Below are positions 35,067 to 44,017 of a DNA stretch of 50,671 nucleotides, piece after piece (positions within the stretch are counted from its first letter, which is position 1; the number at the start of each line of letters is the position of its first letter). The notes beneath the pieces are model-generated. The model searched no databases. It was not told the origin of the DNA and saw nothing but the letters and a program-made list of their open reading frames with translations. The DNA lies in the NCBI RefSeq assembly GCF_002843385.1, contig NZ_MVDE01000036.1, positions 1 through 50,671 of the forward strand. Direction: 5' to 3'. Position numbers and translations under genes: made by a program. The stretch comes from Labilibaculum manganireducens (GTDB lineage Bacteria > Bacteroidota > Bacteroidia > Bacteroidales > Marinifilaceae).

Positions 35067-35669
35067 ATGAATTTCGCTCGAATAATATCAGGAGTGGCAC
35101 ACCCAATGTTAATGCCATTAATTTCTGTTTTTGTTATATTTCATTCAGGAACCTATCTTGACTTTGCACCCCATCAATTGGTACGTGTAATTTATATGAT
35201 TGTAGTAATTTCAACAGTATTACTTCCCTTAAGTATTTTGCCTTTACTGAAGAATCAGAATATCATTTCAGATATTGGTTTGGAAAAACGTCAGGAAAGG
35301 CTCATTCACTTAGTATTAACACTACTATTTTACTTTTTAGGCTATTACATGTTGCTTAAATTTCCAATCACAAGGATCGTTGCTAATTTACAACTGGCTG
35401 CTATTATTTCTATCCTTATAGTTACTCTTATCTCACTAAAATGGAAAATTAGTTTGCATATGGCAGGTATTGGGGGCTTTTTAGGAATGGTAATTGCGTT
35501 TACCATACTTTATTCCAGTTCTCTAAAACTTGTATTTATGGTGGGGATTATTTTTGCCGGATTAATAGCATATTCCCGGTTAAAATTAAACCTGCATACT
35601 CCATCTCAGGTTTACGCAGGTTTTATAGTTGGTTTAGTAACAATCTGTTCTTGTATGCTGCTAATATAA
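35067..35669 (+). CDS. PAP2-like integral membrane protein
   Basis: A 200-residue protein with six predicted membrane helices. The C-terminal part resembles PAP2-type phosphatases: KWKISLHMAGIGG in place of PSGH and SRLKLNLHTPSQVYAG in place of SR-x5-H-x3-D, with the last Asp replaced by Gln. The first motif K-x6-RP is not evident. It may be a lipid-phosphate phosphatase of a divergent clade or an inactive relative; annotation as PAP2 family is the most that can be said. Confidence 0.7.
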   Translation: MNFARIISGVAHPMLMPLISVFVIFHSGTYLDFAPHQLVRVIYMIVVISTVLLPLSILPLLKNQNIISDIGLEKRQERLIHLVLTLLFYFLGYYMLLKFPITRIVANLQLAAIISILIVTLISLKWKISLHMAGIGGFLGMVIAFTILYSSSLKLVFMVGIIFAGLIAYSRLKLNLHTPSQVYAGFIVGLVTICSCMLLI

Positions 35670-35680
35670 AATTCTATTAT

Positions 35681-36100
35681 TTATTGGTGCAACAACCACA
35701 AATCCGGTGTTTTATTCAATTTCCGTAAGCGAATCAGTTCTTTTACTGCAGTTTCTTTTTTATTAAATGATTGCATTATAACGCGGAACTTGCCGTTTTG
35801 TTCCATTACAATACTTGGATATCCTTTTTGGTACAATTTATCTTTAAAATTTTTAGCCTGACTAAAATTATTGTAGCTGGCGGCTACAATGTGATAATCA
35901 AAAGAATTCCTGTTTTCAGCAATTTGCTCACTTGTAAATTTTGGATCTGGTTTGTTTGGTTCAGGTGTTAATTCAGGAATCAATCGTTTTGCTGTCTGTT
36001 CTACAACCTTACCTTTTTCAATCGGAGTTATTGTTTTTTTATCTTTACATCCGGAAAAAAGAAGAAATACAAGAATTAAAAAGAAGTTAAATTTTACCAT
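35681..36100 (-). CDS. SPOR-domain lipoprotein (paralogue B)
   Basis: A 139-residue lipoprotein from MVKFNFFLILV at 36100 with lipobox FSGC (Cys18). After a Pro/Lys/Glu-rich linker the C-terminal SPOR-type domain (about 70-139) reads YHIVAASYNNFSQAKNFKDKLYQKGYPSIVMEQNGKFRVIMQSFNKKETAVKEL. SPOR domains bind denuded peptidoglycan glycans at division sites. The paralogous gene lies 20 bases upstream in the same operon. Confidence 0.88.
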   Translation of the reverse strand: MVKFNFFLILVFLLFSGCKDKKTITPIEKGKVVEQTAKRLIPELTPEPNKPDPKFTSEQIAENRNSFDYHIVAASYNNFSQAKNFKDKLYQKGYPSIVMEQNGKFRVIMQSFNKKETAVKELIRLRKLNKTPDLWLLHQ

Positions 36101-36119
36101 TTCGATTTCAAGTTTCAAA

Positions 36120-36551
36120 TCATCGTTTAATATAAAGCCAGTTTTCTTTATGCTCCTCAGATGCTCTAGCCGATTTTAGTTCCTGAAAAGCAAGAGTTCG
36201 ATCTGAAAAAGCTTTATAAGAAACCCTGTGAAAACCATTTGCAGCTTCAATAATTTCAGAATTATAACCATCCTTGGTTAATTTTTGCTGCAAACGTTCC
36301 GCATTTTTCATATTTTGAAAACTAGCTAAAATTAAAAAATATTTGTTCGGAACCTGTTCAACTACAGGTTTAAGTTTCTTTTTAGCTACTACGGGTTCTG
36401 CCTTGGTTTCAGTTTTTGATGATTCTTTTTTTGCCTCCACCTTTTCAGCAACTTCTTTTTTTACGGGAGTCTTTTTTTCATCCTTGCAGGCCGAGACACC
36501 AACTGAAAGAATAAGTGAAGCAATAAATACGGTTTTAATATATCTTCTCAT
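36120..36551 (-). CDS. SPOR-domain lipoprotein (paralogue A)
   Basis: A 143-residue lipoprotein with Cys22 in SVGVSAC, a Lys/Glu/Val-rich low-complexity linker (about 23-68), and a SPOR-type domain (70-143) with KYFLILASFQNMKNAERLQQKLTKDGYNSEIIEAANGFHRVSYKAFSDRTLAFQEL. With the next gene it forms a tandem pair that arose by duplication and diverged. Probably periplasmic, attached to a membrane and to peptidoglycan. Confidence 0.88.
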   Translation of the reverse strand: MRRYIKTVFIASLILSVGVSACKDEKKTPVKKEVAEKVEAKKESSKTETKAEPVVAKKKLKPVVEQVPNKYFLILASFQNMKNAERLQQKLTKDGYNSEIIEAANGFHRVSYKAFSDRTLAFQELKSARASEEHKENWLYIKR

Positions 36552-36576
36552 AAGGGTAGGATTAATATTATAGTAA

Positions 36577-36605
36577 CAAATTTACAATTTTATTAATGAT
36601 TTCAA
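36577..36605 (-). promoter_or_regulatory. Promoter of the SPOR operon
   Basis: On the minus strand, TAAATTTG (36584-36577) matches TAnnTTTG, with TTG at 36605-36603 18 bases upstream. The start codon is 26 bases downstream of the box. Confidence 0.5.
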
Positions 36606-36802
36606 TAATACTTCGTTTATTTGTTATTTCATTAGTGTCAGATCAACCTTATTCAAATCGGGCTTTGATTCCTGTCATTTCATGAAAACACGAATATTTT
36701 GCCAAAACACTAATATAAGTATGAATTTTTGATTAAAAAAAGGATTCTTAAGTCATGCTTCGTGAAATATATTAAATTACAAAACAATTAAAAAATAAAT
36801 GT

Positions 36803-37177
36803 ATGAAGACAATCGCGTTGGTTGCTCACAATGAAAAGAAGAGTGTGATGCTTGCCTGGGTAAAAAGGCATAAGGATGAGCTTAAAAAGCATAAATTAAT
36901 AGGGACTACAAATACATCAGAATTATTAAATTCTGTTTTGGATCTTGAGGTTAAAGGTTTTGGTCATGGTCCTAATGGTGGAGATATTCTTTTAGCTGCT
37001 CAGATATTGGAAGGCAAGGTAGATGAAGTAATTTTCTTAATTGATGCTGAAACACCGCACGGACATGAGCATGATATTCAAACTTTAATAAGAACATGCG
37101 TAATAAATAATGTGCCAATGGCCTTAAATGTGGCTACTGCAGATTATTTGGTAAAACTTAATCAATCAGAGGCATAA
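36803..37177 (+). CDS. mgsA: Methylglyoxal synthase
   Basis: A 124-residue enzyme that converts dihydroxyacetone phosphate to methylglyoxal and phosphate, a bypass of lower glycolysis under phosphate shortage or sugar-phosphate stress. Seen: IALVAHNEKK, LIGTTNT (phosphate binding), GHGPNGGD with the catalytic Asp, and AETPHGHEHDIQTLIR with the second active-site Asp and His residues. Somewhat shorter than E. coli MgsA but complete. The phosphate transporter gene follows. Confidence 0.93.
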   Translation: MKTIALVAHNEKKSVMLAWVKRHKDELKKHKLIGTTNTSELLNSVLDLEVKGFGHGPNGGDILLAAQILEGKVDEVIFLIDAETPHGHEHDIQTLIRTCVINNVPMALNVATADYLVKLNQSEA

Positions 37178-37179
37178 AA

Positions 37180-37200
37180 GTGTTAACGTTAAATTAACAC
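37180..37200. promoter_or_regulatory. Inverted repeat between mgsA and the phosphate transporter
   Basis: GTGTTAA and TTAACAC around a 7-base centre. It lacks a T-run on either side, so it looks more like an operator than a terminator. Confidence 0.3.
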
Positions 37201-37241
37201 AAAGATAATGTTTGTGAAATATTAGCGTCTCCATGTGTTTG

Positions 37242-37249
37242 TATGTTTG
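37242..37249 (+). promoter_or_regulatory. Possible -7 box of the phosphate transporter gene
   Basis: TATGTTTG matches TAnnTTTG, 24 bases before the preferred ATG at 37273. It overlaps the ATG of the longer frame, which argues for the shorter protein. Confidence 0.4.
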
Positions 37250-37272
37250 CGGGGAATTTACGAACTTATAAC

Positions 37273-39561
37273 ATGGAGAACTTTTACTTAATTATTGTAG
37301 TAGTGCTTTTTGCACTGGCTATTTCTGACCTTATTGTTGGGGTTAGTAATGATGCCGTTAATTTCTTAAACTCTGCATTTGGCTCCAAGGCAGCCCCGCG
37401 TTGGGCGATTTTAGCGATTGCCAGTCTTGGAGTTTTGGTTGGAGCTACTTTTTCCAGTGGAATGATGGAAGTTGCCCGTAAAGGGATATTTCATCCCGAC
37501 CAATTCTATTTTGCAGAAATCATGATCATTTTTATTGCGGTAATGCTAACGGATATCATTCTGTTGGATTTTTACAATACCGTAGGTTTGCCAACCTCAA
37601 CAACCGTATCGATTGTATTCGAATTACTGGGTGCTGCCGTGGCTGTGGCCGTTGTAAAGATCATGAACTCTTCTGATCAAACAATGCTTGACTTAGGAAG
37701 TTATATTAATTCGGCAAAAGCATTGGCGATTATTACAGGTATCCTGTTGAGTGTGGTAATAGCTTTTTTCTCAGGTGCTCTTGTGCAGTACGTTAGCCGT
37801 TTGATTTTTACTTATAAATTTGAAAAAACATTTAAGTATTTCGGAGCACTTTTTGGTGGGTTTGCAATTACTGCAATTACCTATTTCATTTTAATAAAAG
37901 GAGCCAAGGGGTCTTCTTTTATAACGAAAGAAACTCTTAGCTGGATAAAAGAAAACACACTAACAATTATTTTGGTTTGTTTTGTAGGTTGGACAGTAGT
38001 TCTGCAGGCTTTGGTGTGGTTTGTCCGTTTAAACATCCTAAAAGTAATTGTTTTGGTCGGAACCTTTGCTTTGGCAATGGCTTTTGCGGGTAACGATTTG
38101 GTAAACTTTATTGGAGTTCCGTTGGCGGGTTTCAAATCGTTTCAGGCATTTATCGCCAATCCAGGTACAGATGCTTACGGAATGACAATGGAAATTTTAA
38201 ACGACAAGGTGAAAACAGAGACTTATCTGTTGATTATTGCCGGTTTAATAATGACAATTACTCTTTGGTTTTCTAAAAAAGCCAGAACAGTTACCGAAAC
38301 TGAAATAGGATTGAGTAATCAGAATGAAGGCGAGGAAAAATTTGGATCATCCTTTTTTGCCCGTCTTTTGGTTAGACGTTCTTTGTCTGCAAATAGTAGC
38401 TTAAAAAGTATATTACCTGTTAAGTTTCAGGAGGGGATTCAAAAACGATTTGCCAAGCCTTCAGCTCCGGCAGGTATCGATAAAAAGGATGTACCTGCTT
38501 TTGATATGATTCGTGCTTCGGTAAACCTTACTGTTGCAAGTATCTTAATTTCTATAGGTACATCTCTAAAATTACCTTTGTCTACAACCTATGTTACATT
38601 TATGGTTGCAATGGGTTCTTCACTTTCCGATAGAGCATGGGACAGAGATTCTGCAGTTTACCGAATTACAGGAGTACTTACCGTAATAGGTGGTTGGTTT
38701 TTTACAGCATTTTTTGCTTTTACCGCAGCTTTTATTTTCGCAAGTTTAATTAATTGGCTTGGTGGATACGCGATCATTGGTTTATTAGTTGTAGCTGTTG
38801 CATTTGTTGTGCGGTCACATGTATTCCATAAACGCAAATCGAAGGGGCAAGACTCTGCCGAAGAAATTGACGAAGAAGATGCTTCTATTATTAGTAAAGG
38901 AGAGATTCTTGAACAGCTTACTCATGCAGTGTCGGTTGTAACTACTAAGATTCCTAAGGTTTATGCTAAAATTGTTAACGGTTTGGCTTTTGAAGAACGT
39001 GGTACTCTTAAAGAATCTCTAAAAAAAGTAAGGAAGCTCGACAAGGAAGCTAAATCACTGAAAGATCAGGTTCCTTTTGTTGTTCAGAAACTTTCTGAGG
39101 ACAGTATAACAACAGGACCATTTTACGTTCAATTGCTTGATTACTTAAGAGAAATTGCTCACTCGATTAATTTTATTGCTGAGCCTGCTTTCGATTATGT
39201 GGATAACAATCATAAATCATTGGTTCCTGAACAAATCAATGAGTTAAATATAATTCAAACAAAGCTTGAGGATTTCTTCAAAACCATAAACCGTTTGTTA
39301 AATGACAATAATTATGATTTAAATCAAATCGAAAAAGCTTTTGGAAAGCAAAAAGATTTACTGTCATCTTTAAGTAAGTTTAGAAAAGAGCAAATTAAAA
39401 GAATTAAGGCTGAGAAGGTTGGAACCAGAAATTCGGTTCTTTATTTGGGAATTATTAATGAAACCAAAAACCTTGTGCTTTATTCCGGAAATCTTTTGAA
39501 AGCATCCCGCGATTTTACAACGACAAATGGCGTGATCGATCTAACAAATGACGATTTGTAA
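37273..39561 (+). CDS. Pit-family inorganic phosphate transporter with C-terminal PhoU-like region
   Basis: A 762-residue protein. The membrane part (about 1-530) has the inverted Pit signatures VGVSNDAVNFLNSAFGSKAAP and AMAFAGNDLVNFIGVPLAGF, plus LPLSTTYVTFMVAMGSSLSDRAW, and about a dozen helices; the middle contains a cytoplasmic loop (about 340-410). After the last helices comes a 220-residue helical cytoplasmic tail resembling PhoU-type regulators (FEERGTLKESLKKVRKLDKEAKSLKDQ). It probably imports phosphate with a cation. A methylglyoxal synthase gene, also linked to phosphate physiology, precedes it. Confidence 0.92.
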   Translation: MENFYLIIVVVLFALAISDLIVGVSNDAVNFLNSAFGSKAAPRWAILAIASLGVLVGATFSSGMMEVARKGIFHPDQFYFAEIMIIFIAVMLTDIILLDFYNTVGLPTSTTVSIVFELLGAAVAVAVVKIMNSSDQTMLDLGSYINSAKALAIITGILLSVVIAFFSGALVQYVSRLIFTYKFEKTFKYFGALFGGFAITAITYFILIKGAKGSSFITKETLSWIKENTLTIILVCFVGWTVVLQALVWFVRLNILKVIVLVGTFALAMAFAGNDLVNFIGVPLAGFKSFQAFIANPGTDAYGMTMEILNDKVKTETYLLIIAGLIMTITLWFSKKARTVTETEIGLSNQNEGEEKFGSSFFARLLVRRSLSANSSLKSILPVKFQEGIQKRFAKPSAPAGIDKKDVPAFDMIRASVNLTVASILISIGTSLKLPLSTTYVTFMVAMGSSLSDRAWDRDSAVYRITGVLTVIGGWFFTAFFAFTAAFIFASLINWLGGYAIIGLLVVAVAFVVRSHVFHKRKSKGQDSAEEIDEEDASIISKGEILEQLTHAVSVVTTKIPKVYAKIVNGLAFEERGTLKESLKKVRKLDKEAKSLKDQVPFVVQKLSEDSITTGPFYVQLLDYLREIAHSINFIAEPAFDYVDNNHKSLVPEQINELNIIQTKLEDFFKTINRLLNDNNYDLNQIEKAFGKQKDLLSSLSKFRKEQIKRIKAEKVGTRNSVLYLGIINETKNLVLYSGNLLKASRDFTTTNGVIDLTNDDL

Positions 39562-39587
39562 TTAGACTATTATTCAAATTAATATAG

Positions 39588-39619
39588 AAAGGGTATCCGA
39601 TTTTTTTGGATACCCTTTT
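39588..39619. terminator. Bidirectional Rho-independent terminator
   Basis: Eleven-bp stem AAAGGGTATCC with GGATACCCTTT between convergent genes, with a T-rich loop and T-run. Confidence 0.9.
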
Positions 39620-39621
39620 GT

Positions 39622-40143
39622 TTATTTTATTTTTCGCTCGAGAATGCCTTCCACATCAAAATATTTTTCAAATTCTTTTGTATGTGTTTCAATATACTCT
39701 TTAAAACTTTTCGAGTTGGGAAATACCTTGTTAAACTGATCTTTTGATAAAAAGAAGACTTTGTAGCGATTCCCGGCAATTGGCTTGTAACGATAAATCA
39801 TAAAACCCTTATCGCTGTCTGCACCAATAAATTGCATATTAAAATAAACATTTTCGTTTACTTCCGACGAAAACATTCTAATGTTGATAATCGATTCAAT
39901 ATTCTTCGTTGAGTCTGCAATTTCTTTTAATTGAACAAGGTACTCTGTATCATTAAAAGGAATCACTTCGATATAACCCGATGCTTCTTCTTTTTTATTC
40001 TCGGAACTAAGAATCCATTCTCCCAATAAACTTTTTTCGATTACAGAATTCCCCGAAGGCGATATTGGTACTTTCGATTCATAATGATTACAAGAAGTCA
40101 AAACTAAAATTCCCAATAGTAGTAACAGCACTTGTTTTTTCAT
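39622..40143 (-). CDS. Lipoprotein of unknown function
   Basis: A 173-residue lipoprotein, lipobox LTSC (Cys18). The mature part is beta-rich (GEWILSSENKKEEASGYIEVIPFNDTEYLVQLKEI), like small lipocalin-type or copper-resistance-like envelope lipoproteins, but no family is recognised with confidence. It starts 13 bases after the Sir2 gene stop and is probably co-transcribed with it. Confidence 0.8.
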   Translation of the reverse strand: MKKQVLLLLLGILVLTSCNHYESKVPISPSGNSVIEKSLLGEWILSSENKKEEASGYIEVIPFNDTEYLVQLKEIADSTKNIESIINIRMFSSEVNENVYFNMQFIGADSDKGFMIYRYKPIAGNRYKVFFLSKDQFNKVFPNSKSFKEYIETHTKEFEKYFDVEGILERKIK

Positions 40144-40156
40144 AACTCAATGGTAT

Positions 40157-40837
40157 TTAATGAAGAAGTTCGAACAGTTTTTCCATTCCAACGCTCGCCT
40201 TTTCTCTAATATAAGTAATATTTCTGTTTGATCGCATTAATGGCTGATTTGGATCGATGACATAAACAGCTGTTTTATTTGGAATATAGTCGATTAAACC
40301 TGCTGCCGGATACACATTTAATGACGTTCCAACAATCACAAAAACATCCGCTTTACTAACAATAGCCACCGCTTCGCCAATTGCCGGAACACTTTCGCCA
40401 AACCATACAATATGAGGCCTCAATGGTGAACCTTTTTCACAAGTGTCGTTTAAAGTTAGTTCCCAATGATCCAGATCATAAATTAATTCAGAATCAACTG
40501 TACTTCTTGCCTTTTTTAACTCACCGTGAAGATGCAATACATTTGAACTTCCGGCTCGTTCATGCAAATCATCAACATTCTGAGTAACAATTTCAACCTC
40601 ATAATGTTTTTCAAGTTCCGCAATAAGCAAATGTCCCTTATTGGGAAAACAATCAAATAACAGTTTACGGCGCTCGTTGTAAAATTGATGCACTAAATGC
40701 GGATTTTTTTTCCAGGCATGCGGACTGGCAACTTCCATTACATCGTATTGGTCCCAAACACCACCCATGTCTCGAAATGTTCGGATACCACTTTCAGCAC
40801 TCATGCCGGCACCACTTAACACAACCAATTTTTTCAT
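40157..40837 (-). CDS. Sir2-family NAD-dependent protein deacylase, zinc site mostly lost
   Basis: A 226-residue sirtuin that removes acyl groups from lysine using NAD. Seen: LSGAGMSAESGIRTFRD (NAD-binding), TQNVDDLHERAG, catalytic H104 in LHLHGE, VGTSLNVYPAAGL. FYNERR (Tyr54, Arg57) is the class III pair that favours succinyl and malonyl groups. Of the four zinc-binding Cys, only C133 remains in this region; the first pair is replaced in KKARSTVDS. This may be general in the clade. The lipoprotein gene follows in the operon. Confidence 0.92.
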   Translation of the reverse strand: MKKLVVLSGAGMSAESGIRTFRDMGGVWDQYDVMEVASPHAWKKNPHLVHQFYNERRKLLFDCFPNKGHLLIAELEKHYEVEIVTQNVDDLHERAGSSNVLHLHGELKKARSTVDSELIYDLDHWELTLNDTCEKGSPLRPHIVWFGESVPAIGEAVAIVSKADVFVIVGTSLNVYPAAGLIDYIPNKTAVYVIDPNQPLMRSNRNITYIREKASVGMEKLFELLH

Positions 40838-40945
40838 ACAATAAATAGATCTTTTCGACTCAATTTAGTTATAAAATAAGATCGTTCAAAATTTATCAAT
40901 TCGGGCAATTATCTCTTTAAACGAATTAAGCAAGTATGAGCATAT

Positions 40946-41791
40946 CTATTTTGCTAACTTTTTAAAATCACTCCCCAAAAATCTGTCGGTTTGCTTGCCT
41001 TTTACCATATGGTAATCGAAATAATAAAATTTTGCGTCGCCGGCACCAATAAGCATTTTAAAACATCTGGCCTTGTTTTTTGTTTTTTCGGGGCCAACTT
41101 TATGCAAAAAGATAATATCGTTGTTCTTATTTCGAATGGCTTCCTCAATTTCATTGGCTTCTACCAATTTCACTTTGCCAGAATATATCTTTCGTATTTT
41201 AGCTGCGGAATTAATGTCGTCATTCATTTCATTCTTTAGCAAATAGAGAGTTTTGTCTTTAGTTTCGGAACTGTTTTTATTGTAGTATTTCAGTATGTTT
41301 TCAGATATAATGTCAGGATTTTTAGTCACCAGTGCAATATGATTTTGCATAAACAGAACCAAAGAGGTGAGTTTATAAATGTAACTTTCTTCATCAACCT
41401 GCACATACGATAATGGGATTGAACACAGGTCAGGCATATCACCAATAACATTTGCCTGTCCTCCCAAAAGCAGACTTAAAAAATTGTATTTGGCCTTGGT
41501 TTTGTCTTTATTAAAAGTAACAATACTTGTTACTAAAAATGAATACTTAGGATTGAATCGTTGTTTTTCGAATTCTGCGTTCGAAATAAATTCATACTTG
41601 GTAATCGTCCAGTTTTGTTTAACCGCTTCTTTTATCTTGTCATTAAAATCGGAAAACAGATTATCTTCCAAAACCACAAGTGTTTTTGTGTTGTGAAATC
41701 TATTGTAGTCAGATGCGCTTGGCAAGTGTTCTTGTGAGAATGACTGGATTCCTGCCAGACAAATTGCGATTGTTATAATGATTCTATTCAT
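40946..41791 (-). CDS. Secreted protein of unknown function
   Basis: A 281-residue protein with signal peptide MNRIIITIAICLAGIQSFSQ. The mature protein is mixed alpha/beta with Lys-rich segments; the stretch LVVLEDNLFSDFNDKIKEAVKQNWTITKYEFIS resembles a family of Bacteroidetes periplasmic proteins without known function. No lipobox and no membrane helix. It may share a transcript with the sirtuin gene 108 bases downstream. Confidence 0.8.
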   Translation of the reverse strand: MNRIIITIAICLAGIQSFSQEHLPSASDYNRFHNTKTLVVLEDNLFSDFNDKIKEAVKQNWTITKYEFISNAEFEKQRFNPKYSFLVTSIVTFNKDKTKAKYNFLSLLLGGQANVIGDMPDLCSIPLSYVQVDEESYIYKLTSLVLFMQNHIALVTKNPDIISENILKYYNKNSSETKDKTLYLLKNEMNDDINSAAKIRKIYSGKVKLVEANEIEEAIRNKNNDIIFLHKVGPEKTKNKARCFKMLIGAGDAKFYYFDYHMVKGKQTDRFLGSDFKKLAK

Positions 41792-42040
41792 GGTTTTACA
41801 TCTTGATAATGTGTTGATTTTCTTGTTCTTTTATGGTTTTAATACAATTCAAGTATTGAATTTAATCAAAAAAATTATGTCCATCAAAATGTAGAACGAA
41901 TTGTTGTTGGTATTATTTTCGATCCCGGAAGAATTTTCAAGAGAATGATTGCATGGTTTTTCTAATTGGGTTTAATTTAGAATTTCTAAAATCTGCCGAT
42001 CTTTCCATTTTTATCAATCTTGTTTCCTATTTTTGTTGCT

Positions 42041-43996
42041 ATGATTGATCAGTCAACAGTTGCACGAATTTTCGACTCAGCCGAAATTACCGAAGTAGTT
42101 TCCGATTTCGTGACTCTAAAAAAAAGAGGCGTTAATTTTCTGGGATTGTGTCCTTTTCATAACGAAAAGTCGCCATCCTTTACCGTTTCTCCTGCCAAAG
42201 GCATTTACAAGTGCTTTGGTTGTGGAAAAGGTGGAAATTCCGTGAACTTTATTATGGAGCATGAGCATCTCGATTATGTAGGTGCATTAAAATATCTGGC
42301 AAAAAAATACCACATCGAGGTTGTTGAAAAAGAGCTTTCGCCCGAACAGGAACGACAAAAGAATGATCGGGAGAGTATGATGATTGTAAATTCTTTTGCT
42401 CAAAAATCATTTACCCAGAATTTGTATGAGCATGCTCAAGGCATGGCCATAGGAATGGGATACATGCGGGAACGCGGATTTCGAGATGACATTATCAAGA
42501 AGTTTCAGGTAGGTTATTGTTTAGAAGCTTGGGATGCTTTTTCGAATCATGCTCTTGATTGTGGTTATAAAAAGGAGTATCTGGTGAAAACCGGATTAAG
42601 CATCGAAAAAGAAAACCGATTGCTCGATCGCTTTCGCGGAAGGGTTATTTTTCCGATTCACGGAATTGCAGGCCGTGTTCAGGCATTTGGTGGTAGAATA
42701 CTTAAAAATGATGCCAAAGCAGCCAAATATTTAAATTCCCCCGAATCAGAAGTATATCACAAAAGCCGGATTTTGTATGGAATTTTTCAAGCCAAGAAAT
42801 CCATTGTTCAGAACGAAAAGTGTTTTTTAGTTGAAGGATACACCGATGTACTTTCATTCCATCAGGCTGGAATCGAGAATGTTGTTGCTTCATCGGGAAC
42901 GGCTCTTACTGCCGACCAAATACGTCTCATAAAAAGATTCACCAATAATATTACCATTATATACGATGGCGATGCCGCAGGTATTAAAGCTTCACTTCGG
43001 GGAATCGATCTAGTATTGGAACAGGAAGTAAACGTAAAAGTTTTACTATTGCCGCAAGGCGAAGATCCTGATTCATTTTCACGAACCATGGGTGCCAGTG
43101 AATTAAAGGAATATATCGAGAAGAATGAGAGTGATTTTATTGTTTTCAAAACCAATTTGCTTCTAAAAGACGCAAAAGATGATCCGGTAAAAAGAGCCAA
43201 TCTCATTATTGATATTGTGCGTTCCATAGCCATAATTCCCGACGGTATTGTTCGGGCAGTTTATGTGCGGGAGTGCAGTAATATACTAAATGTAGATGAA
43301 AGAGTATTGTATACCGAAATCAATAAAATAATTCATAGAGTAAAAGAAGATAGCTGGAAGAATGAACAAAGATCCAATTTACCGGAAGATCAGACTACAG
43401 ATAAGTTGTCGGAGAATTCTGCATTTCTGCGTTCAGCAAATGAATGCGATTTGGAGGAACGGGCATTGATTCGAATATTGCTCAATTTTGGAAGTGAAAT
43501 TCTCTATAGTCAGAAAGACGAAGCAGGAAATGAGGAGCAGTTGTTGGTTGGACAGTATATTATTACAGAGCTCTCCAATGATGAACTGGAATCAGTCAAT
43601 CCATTGTATCAATTGGTATTCGATCAGTACGGTGAAAATATGGAAAAGGAAGCTTTCAATACAAAAACCTTCTTTCGTGATCTTCCCAACGAAAAAGTAA
43701 ATCAGTTAGCTGCCGATATTCTTAGTGAACCCCATCAATTAAGTGGTTTGTGGACTCGTAATGAAAGCGTTGTTGAATCAGAGGAAATGAAACTGAAAGA
43801 GATCGTTCCTAAATTGGTGAATGAATACAAAGGGAAAAAGGTTCGCTTGTTAATGAAGGAAGTTATGCAGGAAATGCAGAAGGCTCAGGATACCGGTAAT
43901 GCCGATCGAATGATGGAACTGATGAAGCAAAAAATGGTGCTCGATCAAATTAAAAATGCGATTTCAAAAGAACTGGGAAATCGAACCATATCATAG
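42041..43996 (+). CDS. dnaG: DNA primase
   Basis: A 651-residue primase that makes RNA primers at the replication fork. The zinc-binding domain has C37, H40, C58 and C61 (CPFHNEKSPSF, YKCFGCGKGGN); the RNA polymerase domain includes RFRGRVIFPIHG, the TOPRIM Glu in VEGYTDVLSFHQAGI and the metal-binding DGDAAG; the C-terminal DnaB-binding helicase-interaction domain ends in KRTLSN-like polar sequence. The ATG at 42041 (MIDQSTVARIF) is the family-typical start. A TATTTTTG box ends 5 bases before it (42028-42035). Confidence 0.96.
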   Translation: MIDQSTVARIFDSAEITEVVSDFVTLKKRGVNFLGLCPFHNEKSPSFTVSPAKGIYKCFGCGKGGNSVNFIMEHEHLDYVGALKYLAKKYHIEVVEKELSPEQERQKNDRESMMIVNSFAQKSFTQNLYEHAQGMAIGMGYMRERGFRDDIIKKFQVGYCLEAWDAFSNHALDCGYKKEYLVKTGLSIEKENRLLDRFRGRVIFPIHGIAGRVQAFGGRILKNDAKAAKYLNSPESEVYHKSRILYGIFQAKKSIVQNEKCFLVEGYTDVLSFHQAGIENVVASSGTALTADQIRLIKRFTNNITIIYDGDAAGIKASLRGIDLVLEQEVNVKVLLLPQGEDPDSFSRTMGASELKEYIEKNESDFIVFKTNLLLKDAKDDPVKRANLIIDIVRSIAIIPDGIVRAVYVRECSNILNVDERVLYTEINKIIHRVKEDSWKNEQRSNLPEDQTTDKLSENSAFLRSANECDLEERALIRILLNFGSEILYSQKDEAGNEEQLLVGQYIITELSNDELESVNPLYQLVFDQYGENMEKEAFNTKTFFRDLPNEKVNQLAADILSEPHQLSGLWTRNESVVESEEMKLKEIVPKLVNEYKGKKVRLLMKEVMQEMQKAQDTGNADRMMELMKQKMVLDQIKNAISKELGNRTIS

Positions 43997-44017
43997 AATC
44001 TAATAAAACACATATAT

